From: Amoeboaphelidium protococcarum
Lineage: Eukaryota > Aphelidiomycota > Aphelidea
Length of the DNA stretch: 64,000 nt
NCBI GenBank assembly: GCA_023515745.1
Contig: JALECJ010000256.1
Span: forward strand, 682,001 to 746,000
Direction of reading: 5' to 3'
The translations under genes were made by a program, and so were the position numbers. Below, piece by piece: positions 24,064 to 38,079 of the stretch. Position 1 is the first letter of the stretch; every line of letters begins with the position of its first letter. The notes below the pieces were generated by a model. That model saw nothing but the letters and a program-made list of their open reading frames with translations. It was not told where the DNA came from and ran no database searches.

Positions 24064-26714
24064 ATGTCCAAATCTGTATCAAGTCTGGAGTACAATCCAA
24101 ACTCTTCTACTACGCGTGATGTTAGTAAAGTATCAAGACCAAAGACGTCGAATACAAGTCGACCTGGAACCAGTATATCTGCTGGATCTGCAAACACGCG
24201 TAATTTCATGTGCCTTGGTGAGTACAATGTAAAGCAGAAGATTATTGGAGCATGTGTCATGTCTGAAGGCAATGGTATTCAACTGCACATGAGTGAGGTA
24301 AGTTGAAACTATATATCATTATGCATGCAAACAAAACATTAAATGATGATGTGTAGTTTACTGATAATCTAACGTTCAGCAGAACGTTGCAGTAAATAAA
24401 TCTGTTTCAGCCGGAAGAGGTAAGTCTCGTTTCACCTTGTCGCGTAAGTTCACACTTCTTTTATTGTAGTTGGTTCTCCCATCTAAATCTGCCGAGATTG
24501 ATTACGCGTACCTAATTGAAACTGTGCAGCAAAAGTTTCCGTACATTAAGTTGGTACCTGCTCATCATCAAGCTTATGATTAAGATGAAGGTTTGGCTTT
24601 GTTGAAGCGATTTGCAAATGATAGTAACATGGTTTCTGCCTTGCTTGTGGATAAAGTTTACGCGCAAGCCGCGCTATCAGCTCTATTCAGGTTGGTTATT
24701 TAATTATTTATGTCCATTTCCATATTGCTATATTAGCGTATGTAGATATTCCGTGAGTAATGCAGCTTCAATCCGTCCGAATAGTGTCAATGTAAAGTAT
24801 CACAATTTGTAAAAGACTTTGCTGATCGATTTCCATTCTGCGTACTACCTGGAGTTAGTCGCCAACACTATCGATGGAGGAAGTAAAAATTCAATGATCG
24901 GGCTTTTCGAGTCTATCAGCACCAAGATGGGATACAGACTTCTGCGTTACAACATTTTACAACCATCCACTGACTAATAATTGCTGGAAGGATGGCAGTC
25001 GAGTATCGAGGCTCTGAAATCTAATCCACCCCTGGTAAATCAACTGCAAAGTATTCTCAAATAGTTTCCTGACTTGGATAGCCTCTAATGCTACTTTTCA
25101 GGTCTTCAACTGCATGATGGATCTGTTTAACAAGGTCCACTTCAACGGTCCCTAGAGCTGTATTATTCGCTGCGCTTATGTGAGCAAATCGGATAACTTC
25201 TGCTGTAGGGCGTGTCGAATCCACTCATTATGTAGTTGGCTCAAGATTTGCACAGCGCTGATGTTAAGAATGTAGTATCGCAAATCGAACGCGTTATCAT
25301 CTTCGATACAGGAATAAATACAAATGTTAAATTGAGCTATAGTCAGAAATTACATTGTATTTAGGCGGGACCTGATTCTTTGTTGCACAGGATGCGTTTA
25401 TAGTATGAGGCAGTCACAGCTAGAATCCAAGAAGTGTTCAAAATGTATTAATCGCAGTTTGAGAATGATTTTGAGCTCAAGTTACAATTTAATGCTGCCA
25501 AGGGATAGTATTTCTTATCTTCATAAAGTCCATGTGTGATGTCAAGAAATGGCAAATCTAATTTACCAGGCATCTTCACTAACGTGGTTTAGAAAAAGAA
25601 GTCCCTGGTTGAGATTACTACAATGGAAATGACCCGATTGAATGTGAAGTTGGTCAATATTGTTAATGAAATTTATGGTCAAAGCAATGCAAAGTTGAAA
25701 CTGCTAGTTGAGACTATTTCTGAACACTTAGGCGTTTTGTACAAAGTTTCTGAATCTGTGGCATAGTTGGATTATCTCTTGAGTCTCGCTCAGTATGCTT
25801 TAATTGCCCCATATGCCGTTTGTCCGTCATTTGGAGGCCTGTTATCTATTAATGAAGGATATCACCCGATTAAAAGCAAGTGTCAAGTTGGTGTTATCCC
25901 TAACGATATTTTTGCCTTTCCTGGCGGTAATTTCCAGCTGATAACTGGTATCAACATGAGCGGCAAGTCCACGTACTTGAGACAAGTTGCTCTGTTGGTC
26001 ATCATGGCACATATGGGCTCTTTCATTCCGTGTAAGCAAGCAAGCATTCCTATCTTTAAGTCTGTGTTCACCAGATTGGGCTTTGTCGATGAACCCGAAT
26101 CAAACTTGAGTACTTTCATGACTGAGATGCGTGATATGGCATACATATTGGATAATGTCGGTGATGAAAGTTTGATAATTATCGATGAACTTGGTCGTGG
26201 GACATCTCAGACTGATGGATTGTCTCTGTCTTTCGCAATGAGTGAGTACCTGTTACAGTCGAAATGTACGACTTTCTTTGTCACTCATTTTGCCGAATTG
26301 GCTCATATGCTGGAAATTTATTCGAATGTGGTGAATTTACATTTGCAGGTGGAAGCTGATGATCAAGCTGGTGCCCAAACTGAAGTATCGGACTCCTCAG
26401 TACGCTACACTTATTCGGTGCACGCTGGTTCCAATGAAGTCACCTCTTACGGAATCAAACTGGCTAGAATGGAACAGTTTCCTCCAGGGGTTATCGATAT
26501 GGCGTAAGTTGTGTCGGATCAGGTAAGCAAATAGTTGCAGTATTTGAAGTAGTGCTCAAAGGCCACCAAAGGTTCAAGAAGAAACATTGCGAATAAGTTG
26601 GCATCCCATTTGCAGAACATTCAAAAGTCCAACCTGTATAGTTAAGAAGAGCTGATATAGCATTTGAAAGAACTACGCGTCGATCTAATCACTCAGATGA
26701 AGAAATAAGGCTGA
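24064..26714 (+). CDS. MSH4: Meiotic MutS homologue MSH4
   Basis: Exons 24064-24297, 24357-24419, 24470-24690 and 24746-26714 give 828 residues. No mismatch-binding MutS I domain is present, as expected for MSH4/MSH5. The connector, lever and clamp parts align with MSH4 (IGLFESISTKMGYRLLRYNI; NAAKGQYFLSS). The ATPase has ITGINMSGKSTYLRQVAL as Walker A, STFMTEMRDMAYIL, IIIDELGRGTSQTDG as Walker B and FVTHFAELAHM. The usual GPN of the Walker A reads GIN here. MSH4-MSH5 stabilises crossover intermediates, so the organism likely retains meiosis. All three introns end in TGTAG; the gene ends 95 bp from convergent SGT1. Confidence 0.94.
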
Positions 26715-26809
26715 GATATTAAGACATTGGAGAGTATGGAAGATTAACAAGGATTTGGACATTGAGATAATGAGGTAAACAGACGAAGTTAACAATTATT
26801 CCGAAAGAT

Positions 26810-27583
26810 TCAAGTTTCCCATTTACGTGCCTCGACTCCATCAGGTGGTCGAATGGGTGTCGACTCTTTGCCAATTTCATTCCAGTTAGTACTCAGTGTG
26901 GTGCCTCCACTCTCAGTGAAACTCTTTACCATCGCACGTCGCACCTCGTCGTTGCCGTCCTTATAAATCTTCTGAAATAGAGCATTCAGCGCCTGCTCTC
27001 CCTCCGGCTTTTCCTCTTCAACAGATTTCTCCACGCTGGACCAGTCGACGTGTTTTTTGGACGACGATGGATAAGCTGGCGGTTTATCATTGCTGACTGA
27101 GGCTACAATAATGTTAGTACAGTATTAGATACGCGAAATACAAAATGCATCAAACTTACCCATCACGGTGGGCACGTCTTCCCCCTCTAGCTATCCCCAA
27201 CTAATTCCAATTTACTACTTCTTCAGTTTGATCTCAACTTTAGTCTGCATGATGGTGTAAGAGGATTCTTCAGGCACAACTTCATGGGCGAGAGGCTCCA
27301 GATCAAGCACATATTCAGATTCAGGCAGTTTAATAGTCACTGTGAGCTACAAACCAAGCAATAATCGTTTTGTAACAATTAATCCAAATGAGAATATAAA
27401 ACAATTACAGCTTTGGGTTGAAATTCCACCTTCACTTGATCATCTTTACATTTTTTAGCAAATACTGATATCACGACTTGGGAATCGTTTTGATACCATT
27501 CGTGCCTACATACTGTATAGAGTCATATAGAATTCACTATAAAGATGCATTTCATACCGTATTTTTTATGCTGAACCGCTCAT
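26810..27583 (-). CDS. SGT1: SGT1-like co-chaperone (CS and SGS domains)
   Basis: Exons 27583-27558, 27505-27409, 27346-27160 and 27102-26810 give 200 residues. A CS domain (HEWYQNDSQVVISVFAKK, then VEFQPKALTVTIKLPESEYVLDLEPLAHEV and KVEIKLKK) is followed by an SGS domain (ALNALFQKIYKDGNDEVRRAM, KSFTESGGTTLSTNWNEIGK). These bind Hsp90 and Skp1/LRR clients in kinetochore assembly and SCF function. Most SGT1 proteins also carry an N-terminal TPR; it is absent here, with only nine residues before the CS domain. Either a short form is the norm in this lineage or upstream exons were missed. Confidence 0.92.
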
Positions 27584-27722
27584 AGCAGTGGACTGAGTCA
27601 TTTATGGGGGCTATTAATTTACAGAGTGCCAGCTAATGTAAAAGTTGAAGTAAAACGCGATAAGTCGTCGAGAAGGAGAGTCTAAAAATTGAAACGCTCA
27701 ATAGAGGCCGATAAACAGAAAT

Positions 27723-28658
27723 TCATAATATTTTGGTGGTTCCTAACTCCGATTGCACTGGAAGTACTTTTTATGAATCCTTCACCGCTGCATCTTCTAA
27801 TGCCATCCTACTACTGGCCTTGATGGAATCCTTGATCGCTGCCTATCCTTGAGGTGAGAGCATCGACGGATCATTCTTTAAATGAGGCCTCAGAGTGATC
27901 AACTTCATGAGAGATGCGGCATAGACAAGCGCGCAGTAACCAGCCAAGTAGATACAAAAGTCTGTCAGTGGTTTGACAAGCGCGTTGATAGGCTCTTTGG
28001 GATCATCAGATAAAGGGAGGTTGAGAAAGAGGGCGGTTAAAGCAATCACTATCTCACTTCCTATCAATCTCTGAACACTGCGCACAAGAGCAAGAGCTCG
28101 CGTATCGGGAGTTCCCATCAGTAAATTCTTTTTGATCTCATAGATCAGTTTAAACGATATCATGGAGAGCACAATATCCATGATCACAATGTAAGCGTAG
28201 AACAGATATGAGGCTATGATCTTGGCCACAATGAACCCACCTTCCTTGGGCAAAAACTCTGCTATAATTCTGTATAAGCAAGCGATCCATATAGATGCCC
28301 AGATAGGTCTGCTTAATCTGCTGATCTTGAACTTGTTAGCGCTCAATATCGTGAATCTATAAACAACTAGAGTCTCATGGAGAGACATTGCCACAGCCAA
28401 AGCAACTTCACCAATATTAGTAGCCTTCTCCTAATTGTAAGGATCCAGCTCATAAAATAATTTAGCTACAGCGGCCAAGATACCAAAATAGTATGTAGAC
28501 GCAACAAATATGTTAAAGTTGGTTTTATACTGCACAAATAGATTGATGCTAATCAGATGAACTACACATGTGACAACGACTGAGATCCCCACAATCGCAG
28601 TTCGGGCTTATTACAGATCTAGCGGCAACTCTTTCGGATTGATAGTAAGTAGCGACAT
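27723..28658 (-). CDS. Multi-pass membrane protein, about seven helices, unrecognised
   Basis: A single exon of 311 residues from ATG 28658-28656 to TGA 27725-27723. About seven hydrophobic segments are visible (for example AIVGISVVVTCVVHLISI, TYYFGILAAVAKLFY, PIWASIWIACLYRII, KIIASYLFYAYIVIMDIVLS, EIVIALTALFLNL, CIYLAGYCALVYAASLM). The cytosol-like tail carries Lys/Ser. The topology resembles a seven-helix receptor or channel but no signature motif is present. Six or more TAR codons are read as Gln, mostly in loops. Confidence 0.7.
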
Positions 28659-29156
28659 TATAATCTTGGAAACTGTTCTCTGTTTCAACTAAAGGTCCTT
28701 GGTATATACATCAAATTTCTTCTACAAGAGTGTGAGCAGGAAGTCGAAATCAGCCTTTAAGTTTGATACCTTAGCAACATGAAACAAATCAGTTTTACAT
28801 TTTTTTGATTGATGATGATCAGCTCAATTTACCATCTATATAGTATATATATATGCACCTTTTTTAGATTTGGAAAGGGTGTATTTGACGCGTATTAGAT
28901 TGGACTTGACACAAGTTTCTTATTACAGTTAAAAATTTATTTAATTCTTTTACTATAGCAATAGCGCAATGATAGATCAACCATTTCCACAACAAGGGGT
29001 ACAATTGAAGCTAATCAAACGCGGCTATCATTGCCCTCATTGTGAGGGGTAACATTCTTCTTTGGGAGTGCTATTTAGTAAGCAATTATTCAAGTCCGTC
29101 GAATTTATTATCCTCAAATAAGAATCCCAAGTAATCAGTATAAAATCATCTTCATA
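28659..29156. other. Divergent intergenic region
   Basis: 498 bases between divergent genes. It contains an alternating TATATATATA stretch (near 28840-28855), and a GACGCG element near 28889. A short ORF with a TAR codon (ATG 28971) ends at a TGA within about 30 codons or less and is not supported. Confidence 0.4.
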
Positions 29157-31529
<2,373 letters not shown>

Positions 31530-31705
31530 CCATATTGCCAAGTACCATGTGTGTGTGTGTGTGTAAAGTGATTGATAGAAATTTGAGTATCATATTTTTA
31601 GACATTTATAAGTAGACGCGATATAATAATAGCATTTTTACCTTTATCCAGGTGCATTTTATCAACAAACATTATCTTATATATTCACATACCATCTGAC
31701 ACTAA

Positions 31706-32846
31706 ATGGAAAAGTATTAAAAGATTCAGGCTATCGGTGAGGGCGGATATGGTGTTGTCTTAAAGTGCAAATGTGTGAAAACAGGAAAGCTGGTGGCGAT
31801 CAAACGTTTCAAAGATCCGCTCACTGATTAGCACACTCACAACACGGTGAAAAGAGAGATTAAGGCTCTATTAGTAAGATACTCCTCTATTGTAATATTT
31901 TAATACATTTGTCATAAAATTATTGTAGGCTTTAAAACATGTGAATATTGTAAGACTAGTTGATGAGTTTCAACACCGCGATCGACTCCACATGGTCTTT
32001 GAATACGCTGATCGCTCACTGTTAGATGAAATCTAAAGGCACCCCCAAGGTATGGGCGACAATGATTAACCGGGGCTTGTGAAAATGTATATGTGGTAGC
32101 TACTGCAAGCACTCAAGTATATACACGGTATGAATTACGTGCATCGCGATATCAAGCCTGAGAATGTTCTGATAACTAAAGATGGATTGGTGAAATTATG
32201 CGATTTCGGATTTGCGCGCACCAAGCTTCAGGCTGATGGAGTTGATAGAATGACAGAGTATGTTGCCACGCGTTGGTATCGAGCTCCTGAACTTTTGACC
32301 GGATCCTGCACGTATAATGAATCTGTAGATATATGGGCTGTCGCGCTTCTGATTCCAGAATGTGTGACTGGGAATCCAATGTTTCCAGGTCGAAGCGATG
32401 TTGATTAGATTAAAATGGTACAAGACATGCTAGGATCATTTCCAAAAAATCTGATAGAATAATTTCAGCTTGTATATTCTCATCAATAATAACAGAACGC
32501 GAATAAGTTTCCGTTCACCAAGAGATCTTCCACAGATTTAAGAGCTACTTATATCAATGTTCTGCGCGAAAGCACTCTCAGGTTCATCTCGAAATGCCTC
32601 CAATATACGCCGTCTCTGAGGCCTTCTGCAGCGAGCTTGCTCAAGCAATAATATTTTACCGAGAATGGATGGTCAATCTAATATGAGTAATAATATAATT
32701 TGAAGGTTGCAAACCAAGGATTAAATGATATTGCGATATAAAAGGAAGCGGTGAAAGCTAATAAATTTGCCACTTTTGCTATGCCATCCAAGTTAAAAAA
32801 AAAGACTACCTGGTTTGAATATATTCAAGACTGCTGCACTGGATGA
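31706..32846 (+). CDS. CDKL/CMGC-family protein kinase
   Basis: Exons 31706-31873 and 31929-32846 give 361 residues. Motifs: IGEGGYGVVLKC, VAIKRFKD, a helix-[36 protein letters not shown] and a TEY activation motif followed by VATRWYRAPELL. The combination of a CDK-like fold with a TEY loop is typical of CDKL kinases (and MAPKs), which in other eukaryotes act in ciliary length control. One helical stretch after VDIWAV reads ALLIPECVTGNPMFPG where most CMGC kinases have a G.I..E sequence. Gln residues use TAA/TAG repeatedly. Confidence 0.9.
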
Positions 32847-32962
32847 CACGTAAGAGTAAGTTTGATCTGATATCCAAGTGCTTAGAGTGGATTAGATACC
32901 AATAGAAGACAGTAATTCAAATATGTTTTATATAATGGCAATAGATGCATCAAATATGTTCA

Positions 32963-34147
32963 TCATTATACTACAGAGTATCTTTGATTGCTCTCTTCAA
33001 ACACAACACCTTCATCAACTAGATAGTTCATCGCGTCCATAAAAGTTTTATAAGGCAACTTTTCATACCGCGTCAAGTCACCAATCCATTTCCTAACGTC
33101 TTCTATGCTTAAACCATTATCATAATCTGAAGCACCAACACCCTCTATGTCTTACTCTATTTACTCCACTTAACTCAAAAATTATGATTGTTAAGTCATT
33201 ATTGACATTTTGTCACTCAAAGCTTTACGGTTCTTTGACTTGCTCTTCCACGCGAATAAGCTGATAATATCCGCAGCAACTTCAAACTTTCCAATCATAA
33301 AATACTGTCCATCCTCCTTAAACAATAGTCCATCATTGACCAATTACTTCAGAGCATTATTTAGCGCAGTTTTAAAGTGATCCCGCCCAAGCTTATTATT
33401 CCAGCAACGTGAAATGGACTTCAACCTCTGTGAAATTAGAAGTTCTGCTATCTTGATTTCACACTCGCCGTTATTAACTTGATGGTATTGCTTATAAATT
33501 CCATCCATCTCTTATCTAATCACAAAGGTTAACAAATCAACAGAGAGTTGGTCTTGCTCTATGAGAGAGTCATCATCTTCTATATCTTGCAGTGTCGAAT
33601 GAGTTTAAATAAGTTTAATCATATAATCAGGCAGGCGTTTACGTTCAGAGCATAACGCGTTAATCTGTTAGATATGCCTTTAGCATCTAGCATAATGCAG
33701 CGCTTCATCCACCTGGTCAATCCTTTACAATTGATATACTCTCAACTAGGGGTATTCGCTGTTCTCGAAAGCGGCACACTATCCGAGAGCACCAATAACA
33801 GACACAACACTACCGATAGTGAACTTCTACCTAAACGCAGAAGGATCCACGTTGTCGCAATGCACAGAACATTTCAATAGTCCAGAAGCATCATCAACCT
33901 CAAATTCTATCCACTGCTCATTACGGCTTATTTTAGCGGACACTATCCAGCCAGCGATTTATACTCTATAAAGAGGCAGTTAACCAAAAAAGTAAATTTG
34001 TTTCGACTACTCTTAATAACCCGAATTTCCATTATCATTATTCGCTAACGATACGCTTTAAAGTGAAGTCTCTTTTAACAAGACATTAATACGAAAGGGC
34101 TAGACAGCTCTATAACCAGGGAGAAAACCAAAAACTTCTGACTACAT
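32963..34147 (-). CDS. STN1: CST telomere complex subunit STN1
   Basis: A single exon of 394 residues (ATG 34147-34145, TGA 32965-32963) that becomes continuous only when about 20 TAA/TAG codons are read as Gln; the standard code hides it completely. The N-terminal OB fold reads IYFFGQLPLYRVQIAGWIVS, AKISRNEQWIEFEVDDASG, LLKCSVHCDNVDP, then VYQLQRIDQVDEALHYA. The C-terminal half contains two winged-helix-like modules (ALNNALKQLVNDGLLFKEDG; KTFMDAMNYLVDEGVVFEE). This is the arrangement of STN1/OBFC1, which with TEN1 (and CTC1) caps telomeres and controls C-strand fill-in. Divergent enough that a related OB-fold protein cannot be fully excluded. Confidence 0.82.
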
Positions 34148-34462
34148 TCCTTAAGTTAAAGCGACGCCAGTAATTATGGTTTTAACTAAAGACGATGTAA
34201 TTTCCAATTTTGACTGAAACAACAAAAAGGGAAGAAACCGCTCATGCTCTAGATGCTCCAGTTGAAGCAACGCCCTTTGATCGCGACGCGAATGGCGCAG
34301 GCGGAGTTGTAGTGCAAGGGGTCAGATCAGGCGCTCCGACGAATGCGACCAGCTCCTGCGCATGTCGGAATCATCTCGTTGTTGATTCTATAGAGTAGAG
34401 TAGTGTGATTATCCATCCCCTTTTCTTATTTGAAATATCTAATCAATTCAAAAACGATCGCA
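34148..34462. other. Divergent intergenic region with a GC-rich island
   Basis: 315 bases between STN1 and ELO. Positions about 34255-34380 are distinctly richer in G and C than the surroundings and permit an 86-codon ORF from 34210 that ends by overlapping the ELO start codon. The ORF has no recognisable features; I treat the island as promoter/leader sequence. Confidence 0.4.
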
Positions 34463-35554
34463 ATGGTTGAAATTCTTTATAAATTGACTGTTTAGCCTGT
34501 GGAGTAGCTGCTTGGTCTGGACGCGTCCCAGTTCAATTTTTCACTGCATGGATCTGTATTTCAGGATCTGCGCTTTGTCGTGGCAATGCTGGTATTGTAC
34601 GTGACTATGGTGTTCACTCTGCCAAAATTTGTATCCAAAAGTGGTAAGCCATCTACAGCGACTGTTAATGGAAAAGCTGTGAAAGCCCCTGCGTCTAAAG
34701 ATGGCGAGCGATACACCGTGCTGAATACTCTCTTCCTGGCTCATAATGTAATCTTATCGGCTGGCTCCTTATTATTGCTTGGGTTGATTTTGGAGAATCT
34801 GGTGCCTCGAGCCATCAATCATGGACTCATGTGGGCCTTTTGTCACCACGATAGCTTTGAAGATGATAAGCGTATCCAGCTGTTCTACTTTGTCAATTAT
34901 CTATTCAAGTATTACGAGTTTATCGACACCATATTCATGATCTTGAAGGGTAAGCGTGTGCCTTTCTTGCACTGGTTCCATCATGCCATGACCATGTTGC
35001 TTTGCTTTACTCAGCTCCAAGGCCGCACCGCATTGCAATGGGTGCCGATCACCATCAATCTGTTTGTGCACGTAATTATGTATTACTACTATGCGATTAC
35101 CAGTATTCCACCTCCTCCGAACCAGCCGCGTAAAGTCATCTGGTGGAAGCGTCACTTGACCACGATGCAGATTGTTCAGTTTGTGATTGATGTTGTCGTT
35201 ATCAATTACTGTCTTTGGGTTGGAATCAATCATAGATACCCGGTGATCTTGAAGAACAATTTGAACTACTTGAACTAGTTCGCGTTCAATTTGATTCCTG
35301 TCGATGCCATTCAGTACTTCCTATCCCCGACTTGGGAGACGCTGGGACGTGGTCTGATGCCAAACAATCCCCTGGTATTGGGTGGATACGTGTATGAAGA
35401 TAGAGCTGGCTGTTACGGAGATCTAGTCTCAGGAGTGTTTGCTTTGCTGGTCATCAACTCTTACTTGATCCTGTTCATTCAGTTTTTCATTGAGACTTAC
35501 TTTGGTGGAAAGAAGGCGGCATCTGCAGGTGCTTCCAAGAAGAAGGGAGAATGA
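34463..35554 (+). CDS. Very-long-chain fatty acid elongase (ELO family)
   Basis: A single exon of 363 residues. ELO signatures: YYEFIDTIFMILKGK, the catalytic His box HWFHHAMTMLLCF, NLFVHVIMYYYYAI, and TTMQIVQFVIDV. About seven hydrophobic helices are present and the C-terminus is Lys-rich (KKAASAGASKKKGE), consistent with ER retention. ELO proteins condense malonyl-CoA with acyl-CoA. Compared with a typical ~300-residue ELO the N-terminal and the VGINHRYP-proximal loops are extended. Few TAR codons occur here, so most of it was already visible under the standard code. Confidence 0.95.
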
Positions 35555-35849
35555 GATTACTTACTTAATTAATTAATGAGTCAAGATTAATACATTGCTA
35601 CTTATATAGTTTGATCTTTTTATGAGTTTTATTTTATTTCACATCTTACTTACTACTGGCTCTGTCATCTCCTCTTGGTATGTTTGAGTGAGAGGAAACA
35701 TGCGCAAAGTTTCGCGTCGCGTCAACTCTTCAGCGTGTCAGAGAGCTCTGTTTCCATTGTTACTTTGTTAATTAGTCAAGTTCTCACTGTATAAGCATAG
35801 TTAATAACATCATAGAGTTATGATAACAGCAAGAATTTTGTACAGCTAA

Positions 35850-36880
35850 ATGGCAACTAAAGCTTTGCCTATAAAGTATGGATTTATTGGTTTAGGTGCG
35901 ATGGGCAATCCAATGGCTAAAAACATATTGCAAAAGTTGTATGACCCGAATGGTGGTGGTAACAGCTACACTGTGCTTGAGAACAACTCTGACAATCTGC
36001 GTCTATTCTAGGAGCAAGCGAAAGAGTTTAGGTAAGTCATAAAGGTGGCGAATTCACCTGCAGAAGTTGTCTAGTAGAGTGATGCAGTAATTACTATGCT
36101 TCCATCGCCTTAGATTGTTAAATCCGTGTGGCTCAGTGGGAAAGATTCTCTGCTGGCGGGTCTAAAAGCTCAAGGATCTACGCAACGACCACCAAAGATT
36201 ATAATAGATTGCAGCACTATCGATCCATTGACAAGTAGAGAGTGCAGCGAGGCATTGCAAAGCCTTGGACATATTGCAGTTGATGCTCCTGTTAGCGGTA
36301 AGTTGTGACAATAGAGTTGAAGTCACCATTTATAATGCTGAAACTTTATGTAGGCGGTCAAGGAGGAGCTAAAAATGGCACTTTAACTTTCATGGTGGGG
36401 ACTGAGGATGTGACGGCATTTGAAAAGGTTAAATAGGTTCTGCAGCCTATGGGCTAAAACTTTTTTCAGTGTGGAGCAGCCGGGAATGGCCAGGCTGCCA
36501 AGCTTTGCAACAATCTCATGCTCGCAATAGGAATGTTGGCCACAAGTGAGACTTTAACTTTGGGTACACGCTTGGGCATAGATGCAACAGTCCTCAGTAA
36601 GATAATGAATGTATCCAGTGGTCAGTCTTGGTCTTTGACAAAGTATAATCCGCACCCAAATGTCCTCGACGTGGCTCCATCATCGAGTCAATACAAGCCT
36701 GGATTCGGAATGTAGCTCATGCAAAAAGATATCAAGTTGGCTCTGGAGAGTGCTGAAAAGGTCAAGTCACCACTTCCACTTGGTGCTATCACGCGTGAAG
36801 TTTATCGTCTGGCAGCTGCAGAAGACAATAATTAAAACAAGGACTTTAGTGTTGTGTATAAATGGCTAAATGAACATTGA
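35850..36880 (+). CDS. HIBADH: 3-hydroxyisobutyrate dehydrogenase
   Basis: Exons 35850-36297 and 36354-36880 give 324 residues. The NAD-binding motif GFIGLGAMGNPMAKN, the substrate motif DCSTIDP and DAPVSGGQGGAKNGTLTFMVG, and the catalytic-lysine helix GNGQAAKLCNN (about residue 198) are characteristic. The helical domain with GIDATVLSKIMNVSSGQSW and the terminal region with KDIKLALESA follow. The enzyme oxidises 3-hydroxyisobutyrate in valine breakdown in mitochondria. No long presequence is visible upstream of YGFIGLG, so targeting is uncertain. The phase-1 intron splits the first Gly codon of GGQGG and ends in TGTAG. Confidence 0.95.
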
Positions 36881-36960
36881 TTAATCAAGAGTTAGCTTTA
36901 ACAGTACTGAATTTATTAAACATTCAATTCTTTACTTTTAGCATTTACAACTGTACTACC

Positions 36961-37524
36961 TCACCATCCGATAAGTCTCAATGTAACGCTAACCACATGT
37001 CCCAACAGCGGCTTAGTGTACTTCTAGTGGATAGTGGATTCTTTATTACCGATCCACACGTCGCGGTGGGATACAATCTTGCCGTCAACCACCGTGATAG
37101 TTGTCACAGTGTCCAAGTCAACCTTGTCAGGGAAGAGACGCCTAGAGATGAAGCCATCCTTCTTAAAGACGTAATGCTACTGATTAGGGATGATCAAGTC
37201 TATAGCATCCGGCCTAGCAGAGGATGGATTGACTGTTTGGTACTTGGAGACATCATAATCAATCTTGATATCACTGAATAGCTTGATCAGAGAATGGAAC
37301 TAGACTCTATAATTCTTATGGCCATGAACACGCATCAGAGGATCTTCGAAAGTTACATTAGGAGCAAAGTACTTTTGTAGCAGCTATTTCTACTCCTCGT
37401 GAGATTTGGTAGTGTACATCCTGAACACATTGGTAATTAGCTCTTTAGTATTGACAGACATTGCGTTGATGACTAGAAACTATAGCTGTAAGAGTAGCAA
37501 AAATACAGTTGTCAAAAATTTCAT
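36961..37524 (-). CDS. Secreted NTF2/SnoaL-like-fold protein
   Basis: A single exon of 187 residues. The N-terminus is a signal peptide (MKFLTTVFLLLLQLQFLVIN). The mature part has the order helix-Tyr/Phe-APNVTFEDPLMRVHGHKNY-helix, then a curved sheet ending ITVVDGKIVSHRDVW, as in NTF2-like/SnoaL-like proteins. It continues to a hydrophobic C-terminus. Substrate or role is unknown. A 134-codon ORF on the opposite strand is an antisense shadow. The gene is convergent with HIBADH, 80 bp away. Confidence 0.72.
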
Positions 37525-38079
37525 CGTTATAACGTAGAAGAGGAAGAAGTAAAAGTGAAGTACGTACAGGGGCCAGATTCATACGAGTTGATGATGATGA
37601 TGATGAAATACTGAAAGTGACGTCATTTACAGATAATATGGATTTGAATCAGATCATATCGCGCTTCAGTCATATCTTGATACGACGGATCAGCATATCT
37701 ATGTCTGACCAAAAAAGATCTCTCATTTTTTGAATTGAAATACTAGTATAGATCTTGTTAATGTGGCGGGAGGTTATGTTGATTGCCGTATACGCGAGGT
37801 AGACGCGTCAACTCAGTGAAAGTATCCGAGTTGGATAATTTCTGTTTTTTAATGAAGACGAGGTGATGTGGACCAAGTACATTGCCCTAATGAGAAAGTA
37901 TATGTTCAATTTACGTCCTATAACTCTCTTCTCTGGTGTCTGCGTTTCAATGTAGATTGCAAGAGATTTGACTGACATTAGCTGCATAAAGTGGTGTTTC
38001 AAGTGCAAAGGAATTAGAAAGATCAAGATTTTGATTACATTTACTCACCATATTACTCTCAAGTACTCATTATCATATC
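37525..38079. other. Intergenic region with a CRE-type palindrome
   Basis: Upstream region of the NTF2-like gene and downstream of a four-helix membrane protein gene. It includes a GATGATGAT run (37589-37606), the palindrome TGACGTCA and an AGACGCGTCA element (37801-37810). Open frames on both strands (up to about 87 codons) are poorly supported. Confidence 0.45.
37618..37625. promoter_or_regulatory. CRE/ATF-type palindrome TGACGTCA
   Basis: A perfect TGACGTCA lies 94 bp upstream of the NTF2-like gene start (on the minus strand). This is the canonical site for ATF/CREB bZIP factors in fungi and animals. A single site without expression data is suggestive only. Confidence 0.35.

Noticed and set aside
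34210-34470. 86-codon ORF in a GC-rich island between STN1 and ELO
   Set aside because: No homology, runs into the ELO start and has a composition unlike other genes here; kept only as an intergenic description.
36877-37281. 134-codon plus-strand ORF
   Set aside because: Antisense to the secreted NTF2-like protein, which has signal peptide and fold features.
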